Shown here in pieces: positions 18,092 to 24,800 of a stretch of 24,800 nucleotides of DNA. The notes under the pieces were generated by a model. That model made no database searches, was not told the origin of the DNA, and saw nothing but the letters and a program-made list of their open reading frames with translations. Each line of letters begins with the position of its first letter. The stretch's first letter is position 1. The stretch is from Suillus spraguei. Taxonomy: Eukaryota > Basidiomycota > Agaricomycetes > Boletales > Suillaceae. Position numbers and translations under genes: made by a program. Where the stretch lies: assembly GCA_016800925.1 (NCBI GenBank), contig JABCPU010000832.1, forward strand, positions 1 to 24,800, read 5' to 3'.

Positions 18092-18147
18092 CTTGAAAAG
18101 AGTGTTAAAATACAGAGACGGTTCAGATGGCAACTGTGTGCGCTTAC
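18092..18147 (-). other. Predicted 5' leader intron of family copy 3
   Basis: GAG|GTAAGC donor, TTTTCAAG acceptor, 56 bases, ending 10 bases before the ATG. The same donor and acceptor words are kept in copies 1 and 2 and in the 5' stub, which supports it as a real conserved feature. Confidence 0.5.
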
Positions 18148-18233
18148 CTCGGATTTGCAATGTTTAGCAGGGTGTTGAAAACGTTGAAGCTAAGTTTGAA
18201 TGAACCGTCCAAGTTGCAACTGTTCAACTCAAA

Positions 18234-18240
18234 CTATATA
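18234..18240 (-). promoter_or_regulatory. TATA box of family copy 3
   Basis: CTATATAG on the minus strand, upstream of the conserved GGTTCATTCAAACTTAGCTT leader. The TGTGACA and GGCACGTGC words just beyond it are shared with copy 2. Confidence 0.5.
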
Positions 18241-18425
18241 GTGCGTCGTGTGACATGGCACGTGCAGGTGGACAACTCGAAAAGACCAAAGAAAAGTATT
18301 GCCATCAGCGAACCAGTAGACATATTAAGATGTTATATTTAACCATGTGTTGTTAAAATCGCAACAATCTCTGTAAACCTGGTGGGCGAAATATTTGACC
18401 TTCCTGAGGAAAGATAAGTTTACAA

Positions 18426-19119
18426 GTGAAATACATCACTGACTCCAGCGCAGAGAGGCATGTTTGTGCTCATAGTGTGTGTGCTAGCGAGTTGAGATTT
18501 GTGCATCCAAAGAATTTTCCTCTCCACTTATTGCGGAATGATTGCTCACCAGAGTACACGTTGCCTTCCAGCTACGATATCAAGGGAATGCAGACTGTTG
18601 GTTGCTATCAGATCTTCTAATGTGCCGTTACTGTCATTCTGCTCTCGTTTGCAAATATCCGCACCAGCCTGTCAATGCGCTTGCAAGTTTTCAATACTAC
18701 GGTCATGAAAGACTGCCCTCTGTTGTTAGCGAGCATCCGTGTATGATCTTATGCTCATTGCCCGTGCACACACTTCACAGATCATTCATTTCTACTCATA
18801 TAAGCCGAGTGAGCAGCACAATTGGCTTGACGAAGAGGCTTCTCAGCGCTACAATCAGAGCAACGTTGCGATTAGGCCGCAAGATTCTACTGAGCTCCAA
18901 TTTGGTCTGCTGCCTCCTAGCCATGATCAATTACATGATGCAATGTGCGTCATGTTCGGTGGACATGCGCCAAAACCTTCTCGAGAAACTGTCGGACAGA
19001 TGCGACCGGTGCTAGTCACTAAGTCGATTGTCAACTCATTGACCCTTTGCTTGCGAGTAACGCCTGGTGTCAGCAATGTGGAGTTGCGTACTGAGATTTA
19101 TGAAATTTTAGTGGCATAG
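18426..19119 (+). pseudogene. Decayed DUF6570-type (Helitron-associated) ORF fragment
   Basis: Three successive pieces in different frames follow the order of the DUF6570 region found beside Helitron helicases in mushroom genomes. About 18480-18590 gives NFPLHLLRNDC.PEYTLPSSYD. About 18620-18735 gives MCRYCHSALVC...NALASFQYYGHERLPS, with a cysteine pair. 18739-19119 gives YDLMLIARAHTSQI, NVAIRPQDSTEL, LLPPSHDQLHDAMCVMFGG and RPVLVTKSIV. Stops and frame changes separate the pieces (near 18620 and 18735), and no helicase or Rep domain follows. It is therefore a non-functional remnant. Helitron ends (5' TC, 3' hairpin plus CTRR) were not found. Confidence 0.55.
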
Positions 19120-20167
19120 CTGACGGAAAAGGGAACCCTCCTGTACGAAGTTTCCAGCACTTCATATTACTTCTACCACATGTCATACACATATATTTCT
19201 ATGGCAAAATGAAATAAAACCAATTCAAAAATGCTAACAATCAAAATCCCAGTCAGACCAAAGCTCAAAGCGACCTGGGAGCCACGAACCGCTGCAGTTC
19301 TAACTTCTCAGACTCGCCTGCGCCATATGTCAAATGATGATAAGAGAATGAGGCACCTCTTGAAGGCTGACTGGTCGACCAAAAATCTAGTAGAAGAAGA
19401 CGATAAGGTTGAGGTTGATCAGCTGGAGTTGCATGTCGTCCGTATTGTAATCATCTGTGGAGGCGTGCATAAGTACGCTCGTTCTTGCTAGTTTCATCGA
19501 AGATAACATACTTTAAGCCATCGCCAACAAAGAATAAGGATAATGTGGTGATAGTGATGTTATGCTCGACTGGAAGCCAGGTGCAAATCTGGTTCTTCGG
19601 AGAAGAGGTCTTCAACTACTAAGCACTCATGTGATCATTCTCGCGCGGCAGACAAGTAGAGAAGGGGAGGCCTAGCAACAGTACCAAGTTCTTCAAACAT
19701 GTTTCGCAAACGAAAGCAGAGGCTGGCCTGAGAAACAACTCGACCTCCCAACTATGATCCTAGAGTGTGAGTGCACATTATTCTATATCGTTGCTTATTT
19801 GTCGGTTGACCATGGCGTATAGACGATGACGAGAAGAGGGAAGGCGAAGCGTCGTTTTCGATATTTGTTGGCAATGAACGGCGTCCGAAAGGTTGGTCAC
19901 AGCCACTAAGTCACGCTCTCACACGGAGAGGACTACATCTCCGAAGTGTATGTCTCGATCTTGCTTGACCTCAGATTCCTGTCTTGCCACATTTTATCCG
20001 GAAGTCGAATCCTTGCACTCATGATGGCTCGGATTGCAACTATCTTGTCATCACTTTGGACTGACATAGCTAAAGTTCCAAGTAATGATCGCGTTCGCTA
20101 GGACATATAATGGGTTACCGAGTATGATATGACTTTCCAGTGAGCCATTTTCTCCGCTGCATCCTTG
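19120..20167. other. Intergenic stretch without a recognised gene
   Basis: One 86-codon frame (19231-19491, +) is lysine/arginine/aspartate rich but matches no family I recognise and lacks a clear partner exon. The remainder shows no open frame of note and no repeat that I could match elsewhere in the window. Confidence 0.45.
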
Positions 20168-21437
20168 ATGACACTCCTGGCTTTATCAATCGTGGGATTG
20201 TCCGTTGAAATTCGCAATTCCCGCATCAACCTCCCCATGACCAGGAGCCTAAAATTCTCCAATGATACCAACCTCGTGCAGCAGGATGAAGCTCGCTTGG
20301 CGGCCTTTAGAGACTACAGCACAAATGGCAGACGTGCTCATGTTCCTTTGATAAACGCTTATAATGGCTACATTGTATCAGTTGGCATTGGCGCTCCCCC
20401 ACAATCTGTAAGTTCAACACTGAGAAAACATGCAGCTGCTAATGTATCATTGAAGACAACTTAGTTGTCGATGCCGCTACTGCGAACACGCGGGTTGGCG
20501 CCAGAACTCAGTACGCGCCAACCAGCTCCAGCTCTAACATTAAACAGCCTGTGGGACAAGCTTACGGTTCTGCCTCTTTGGTATGACATACAATAATATA
20601 ATAAGCCTACGATCATCTATGGGAATGCTATACACTGATACCATCACTTTCGTTGATGGGCTCACCATGAAAAGGATATCAATCGATGTCGCTTCTACTT
20701 CGCGCGGCCTCAATGGTGTTGACGGTATCATTGGCATCAGGCCTACAGCGTCATCACTCGGCATCCTACGAAATTCACACGAAGAAACGATCCAGACCGT
20801 CACTGACTTACTGTTTAGCCGGGGCGTCATTTCTCATCCCCTTGTTGGTATCTTTTTCCAGCCCTCCATTGCCGCAGGCGCAGACGGCTATGAAGAGCTC
20901 AGCTTTGGTGAAACTGACCCTGCCATGTATATCGGCAACATTGCGTACACGTAGGCTACCTCAGCCCCTGATAAATCAGACTGATAGCAATTATTTTGTT
21001 TCAGTCCTACCACCGCCACCCCCGCTCAGCGAGGCAATGGGGTATCAATCAGAGAATCAATTATCCACCTTTCTCTTGATTGCCTCCGGTGTGTGTCTAG
21101 AGTCCGCAAGTAATAATGGTCTAATCAGCGTTCGATAGATGCCTGTGAGAAATACCGGGTTGCAACCAGCGCTGATTCAGATCCGGCGACTAATCTTCTC
21201 ACTATTACTCCTGACCAGTACGATGCCCTACAGGACTTGAAATTACACATTGGCGGTGCTAATGTTGACGACAATACTATATATCTCGTCGTCAGAAGCC
21301 TTGGCAGACCCACTGGCTCAGGGCTTGACTTTATGAATGGCTACGTATTCTTCCAGCGCTTCTACACTGTTTTCGATACTGGCGACTCCCTGGTCAGTTT
21401 TGCGACGACTCCGTTCACTTCTGCCACCACCAACTAA
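20168..21437 (+). pseudogene. Aspartic protease (polyporopepsin-like, family A1), decayed
   Basis: The reading starts with a short hydrophobic signal-like segment (MTLLALSIVGLSV) and a propeptide, then YIVSVGIGAPPQS, after which an intron starts at 20408. The first active-site region reads VVDAATANTRVGA, so the catalytic Asp remains but DTG has become DAA. Further parts match the family closely: YTDTITF, GVDGIIGI, TVTD.LFS.G, VGIFFQP, ELSFG.TDP.MY.GNIAYT, and at the end QYDALQ...IGG, LDFMNGY.FF.RFY.VFDT and FATTPFT. An intron at about 20949-21005 and another at 21089-21138 splice sensibly. Frame is lost at intron 1, an apparent intron at about 20580-20621 lacks its AG, and near 21055 about 44 bases are gone, removing the second catalytic DTG and shifting frame. 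The product would be inactive. Confidence 0.75.
21089..21138 (+). other. Intact intron inside the protease pseudogene
   Basis: GTGTGT donor and GATAG acceptor, 50 bases, phase 1. Splicing joins LLIAS directly to DACEKY, which restores the family's conserved LIASDAF..Y segment. Confidence 0.65.
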
Positions 21438-22261
21438 TATGGAATTGCGCAACTGGCTGAAAGTTGGCAGTTGTGTACACCATATATTGCATCTTTATGC
21501 TAGAGCTTGGGTGACCAGTGACCAGTGCGTGACGCTCCGAATGCTACTCTAATAAACTGCGCAATACAACATCGAGTGCGCGATACACTGCTAGCTGCAC
21601 GATACACTACTAACTGCACGATACACTTTATCTTACATCTGTGTAGCTACTTCTACTAGTAAACTGAGTGGCCAAAATTTTCGAAGCTGGGCTAGACAAG
21701 CAAGTATTTTTGCAAGATTGTCAGCTGTACAAGCGATGACATGACTGAAAGCACTAACATGGCTACCCATCCGTTCCACTCCAGCTGCTTCCAGTGCTCC
21801 TCAGATCTCTTTTGCTTCATGTAAGTTCCTGCATGACCATAGCAGAATAGTTGGTCCATTTCTGAACTGTGGTTATTGAACATGACTGATCGAGTCTGAT
21901 TCAAAGTTCACATAAGGGAAGCTGAGCCATTCACATTGGTCCAATGTCCACCGTTCAAGCCTGAGGACTTGTGGAAGCCTTGAACCTTTCCAGACCTCTC
22001 TGAACTAATTTTGTGTGCATACCTGAGGTACAATTGAAAGTACCCGAGAGACATGTCTGTCACATCAGAAAGGACACCAGCTCGTCCAATCAGACTGTCA
22101 GTTGAACATCAGTGAGTTTGCTTTGCAGGACTTGCCAAGACTAATGCCAATTTCCCAATTTAGCACTCACTTGTCTCTTCTGCCAGTGCCAGCCTTACTC
22201 AGGCTACTGCAGTGCAGAGATCACCCATATCCTGCCCACCTTCTCTGTTTCTACCTATTAC
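21438..22261. other. Intergenic stretch with a short tandem repeat
   Basis: No gene is supported. The only structure noticed is the 19-bp tandem repeat listed separately. The last bases lead into a segment shared with 8190-8255. Confidence 0.45.
21558..21633. repeat. 19-bp tandem repeat, four units
   Basis: Units at 21558-21576 (most diverged), 21577-21595, 21596-21614 and 21615-21633 share the form TGC[A/G]CGATACACT followed by a variable six-base end. It lies about 120 bases past the protease pseudogene stop, in non-coding DNA. Confidence 0.8.
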
Positions 22262-22316
22262 TTCATGTGCGCACACAGTACTTGGCATGATCATTCGAGT
22301 TGCCATACCGACCATC
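22262..22316. repeat. Segment shared with 8190-8255
   Basis: The words GCACAGTACTTAGCATGATCA (8200 side) and GCACACAGTACTTGGCATGATCA-like (here), followed by GAGTTGCCATACCGACCA, are nearly identical in the two places. Here the segment lies about 110 bases past the UBA2 stop; at 8190 it lies at the far end of the oxidoreductase 5' flank. Confidence 0.8.
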
Positions 22317-22422
22317 AACAAGGTCGCACCTTTGAGTGATACTATGTGCACCTCGATGTCTGCAACTGAACCACTTAGAACATTCAATAACATAGGCAAG
22401 ACAAGAAAACGGGGCAAGGGTC

Positions 22423-24748
22423 TCAATCAATTTCAATCACGTCATCCTCTATTTTGTCATCCTTGCTGCTCAATATCAGCAGTCCGTCCTCCTCTAACCT
22501 CCTCCTCTTGTTGGGACTCGCAATATTCACTACCGAGGTTGTGCCATTTGTATCTGTCTTGGCGCGTTTGGAAAACGGTCCGACTTCCAAAAGTTCGTCA
22601 TCTGGGGCGGACCGCTTGCGAGATGGCGCGGGAGGGGGAGTTGACTGCTGCTTCTCTAGACGAGGAGGCGATGGTAGTGGTGACGGAAGTATGTACGCCG
22701 GACCATCAGAAGGATGGTTCGGTCTGCGGTACACATTAACCAATGACTCGATAAAAATGCATGTCACTCACGGTAGTATGCTCAACGCAACTACAATCGT
22801 TCCCCACTCCTCCTCCTCATCCACAATTGTCAGGAACTTGCCTCTTCCAACATTCAAACTCTCCAGTGTCCGTCCAAGGTTATCATCCCAGTCGGGATCG
22901 CTAAGGATGCGCTTGTCTTCGTAGACGCTAACATCCCTTTTATCACTGCCGAGTATGCCATCTACAAGTTCACTTAATGTTACACGAGCGGGGTCACACA
23001 AAACTTTGGTGTAGGTGTCTCGGCAGACACCACATTTAGGATTCGGTGGGCACATAGTGCTTGTACTGAGAGGATTGGTTGCTTGAACTGCACGTGGACA
23101 TTGCGCAGTTGCGCGTATGATTGCGAAGGAGATGAAGTGCTTGCAAAACTATGAGGCCGGAAATGATGGCATTGGTGGTCGCAATTGCAGGAATGATATT
23201 TCCTGCCATTTCTGGGAAAAAATGAGTTGTAAAAGAGGAACGGCAACATTGAAACAGACCTTTGATTTCCCAGCGTGTCTTGCGATCGATGTAGTATGCC
23301 GCAGAACGAAGATTTGCAGCAGCGGTGACGAAATCAAGCGTATCATCATCATCTTTGTCGAAGGAAATGACATCTTCACCTTTGCGAAGCCGCTCGGCAA
23401 GTCGATTTGTACTGCGATCCTCGTTTAGAAATCTAATTCATTGCATGACACCTATGCCTACCTTGATATGAAAAGCTCCAAGGTGTCGTGCAAAACTGAG
23501 TGCCCGTTGATCCCTTAGTCCCGAAACACCATTCGACGAACTAGATGACGAAGACATCGAAGGGGTCTTTCCATTCGTGTGGCCGTTCGCTGGCTGGAAG
23601 TGGTTATCTGCGCACTCCCGGTAGTTGTACTCGAGTTCGAAGGTCGTTGTATGAAAAATCTCCCTTCCTGGATAGCGGTGAAATCAAGAGGCGTCGGTGC
23701 CGCACGTGCGCGCCACATGTCAGACATTGATAACAGATTGAGGATGTCAGAGTGGAAAACCTGCAGAGAATCAATACCTCAAGGTCACCTTTGGATAAGG
23801 CGTGAAATAAGACCTTCTTGAATACACGTTGAGCCACATCCTCTGTTGTCTGTGCTCGGAGTGCACTTCGAACTGCTTTATACGCGAGCGCCTCTTTGCG
23901 TAGAGCAGCAATTTCTTCGGCTGTGTGAAACGCCTCCTTAGCAATGCATACAGACCTTCAGGGTAATCAAATCTACCGTTTTCTCCTTGCTTCTCCGCTT
24001 CATCGAGTTCGTCTGTCCCATCTTCGTCCTCACCAAACAGTTGCCTGACATCACAGTGCAGTATCTTTTTACCAGAAACACATTGATAAACTTACGGTAG
24101 TAAGTAGCTCTTCGCCCAAACAATGCAATGAATAGGCTGAGACGGTGTAGACCGAATCGTGCACACTGGGAAAGTTGTTGGTGTAGGTTTCGGCACACAG
24201 TCAAAACATTCTGTGCGATCCTGAATAAGAAATCTTTCAACAACACAGCCTCATCAACTAAAATGTCCAATACCTTGAGTAAAGGCTGTACTTGACCAAG
24301 GTATCCAGCAGTGCCAGATTCGACTAGAGGAACACCAGCAGCCATGCACATCTTATTAACATGTCTTCGCGCATCTGGAATGCGATTCCGTCAAACCACG
24401 TTGAATTTAAGTCATCAGTTATCATTACCGAGATTGTCTAGTGCATTCAGGACAATGTCAAAACCACTGAACCATTCAATGTCAAACTGTGCTTCTTTTA
24501 TGTTTGCATAAATGGGATGAATGTTAACATTGGGGTTGAAGGCACCAGCGTTTGGGCTGCTACTTTGCGGGCCAATGCTTGATGTTTACCCCGGAGCAAG
24601 ATCTGTCAATTGGGCAGCTTACCGTGGCTTTGCTATGTTTGATATCTTTCTTTTTTGAAAAGAAACTGCCTATTCAGGTTCGAAAGGTCTATGGTGTCTA
24701 GGTCAAGTAGGGTTATGTGGCCAAAGCCCGTCAAGACGATATTCTTCA
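22423..24748 (-). pseudogene. UBA2: SUMO-activating enzyme subunit UBA2, decayed and partial
   Basis: UBA2 is the catalytic half of the heterodimeric E1 that activates SUMO. From right to left the minus strand gives the adenylation part ([29 protein letters not shown]), [35 protein letters not shown], and [13 protein letters not shown]. Then comes the catalytic-cysteine loop [29 protein letters not shown], followed by [42 protein letters not shown] and EMAGNIIPAIATTNA. The end carries the zinc-site CPPNPKCGVC, the ubiquitin-fold end and a C-terminal D-V-I-E-I-D tail. Introns of about 48-60 bases are preserved. Frame is broken at several points: one extra A near 24657, a shift near 24580, one in the linker near 23600, one extra T near 23493, and two between about 23060 and 23120. 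The 5' end lies beyond the window. I read it as a pseudogene, unless the breaks are sequencing errors. Confidence 0.8.
22724..22771 (-). other. Last intron of the UBA2 gene
   Basis: GTGAGT donor and CGCAG acceptor, 48 bases. A diverged copy of this intron and the start of the next exon is found at 17195-17345, which identifies the source of that fragment. Confidence 0.65.
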
Positions 24749-24800
24749 CTGTCACATATTATATCATAATCACGGAATGCAACACAAAAATATATTCTTC

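Noticed and set aside
19231..19491. 86-codon charged frame
   Set aside because: No homologue recognised and no exon partners. It is noted only in the intergenic entry.
21370..21400. DTG at the protease C-terminus as the second active site
   Set aside because: Its position next to the FATTPF end corresponds to the family's VYDTT segment near the C-terminus. The real second DTG should precede LIAS and is deleted.
22212..22924. Plus-strand frames of 156-175 codons
   Set aside because: They are antisense to the last exons of UBA2, whose minus-strand motifs are convincing.
1..24800. tRNA, rRNA, CRISPR or bacterial-type operon features
   Set aside because: No tRNA-like B-box in a cloverleaf context, no rRNA segments, and no regularly spaced repeats of CRISPR form were seen.

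Overview
The window looks like nuclear DNA of a mushroom-forming basidiomycete (Agaricomycetes). The genes are split by introns of about 48-60 bases with GT..AG ends. The recognisable families are typical of that group: a polyporopepsin-type aspartic protease, a PNPOx-like/ferredoxin-reductase-like fusion, a YqcI/YcgG protein, and DUF6570-type Helitron-associated sequence. There are no bacterial operons, CRISPR arrays, or rRNA or tRNA genes that I can see. Repeats, duplications and broken genes make up much of the window.

Left part (1-9300). Positions 1-1300 hold no supportable gene, only a GC-rich palindromic patch and a short 60-base tandem repeat. A solo-LTR-like element (1302-1539) and a perfect 17-bp hairpin (1671-1714) follow. 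Then come three genes that appear intact: a YqcI/YcgG-family protein with an N-terminal membrane segment (1998-3028, +), a glutathione S-transferase (3558-4302, +), and a two-part flavin oxidoreductase (5445-7497, -; PNPOx-like half fused to an FAD/NAD reductase half). A second LTR-like copy in inverted orientation (5115-5330) lies just downstream of the oxidoreductase. A weak protein-like remnant sits near 8387-8640.

Middle part (9285-18262). A small uncharacterised gene family on the minus strand is present as three full ORFs (9903-10232, 14115-14444, 17752-18081) and one 5' stub (9285-9388). Two units are tandem duplicates of about 0.97 kb. A non-LTR retrotransposon (10820-14028) has inserted into the second unit. 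It is 5'-truncated, lacks its endonuclease, and keeps an open RT-RNase H frame, a poly(A) tail and a perfect 12-bp target duplication. The neighbouring tandem unit preserves the empty target site. Between the gene copies lie a PD-(D/E)XK-like hypothetical gene (15053-15909, +) and a rearranged pseudogene segment (16173-17345) that joins pieces of the oxidoreductase locus to pieces of the UBA2 locus.

Right part (18426-24800). Three decayed genes lie here: a frameshifted DUF6570/Helitron-type fragment, an aspartic protease whose two catalytic motifs are both damaged, and a UBA2 (SUMO E1 subunit) gene on the minus strand. UBA2 keeps its catalytic cysteine but has several frameshifts, and it runs off the right edge.

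The most informative large-scale signal is that the oxidoreductase and UBA2 regions were probably neighbours once. Homologous pieces at 5333-8255, 16173-17345 and 22262-22768 are best explained by duplication of one ancestral block, followed by deletion and insertion. I found no convincing new multi-gene system. The main candidates for something undescribed are the tandem minus-strand family and the acidic-insert PD-(D/E)XK-like protein.
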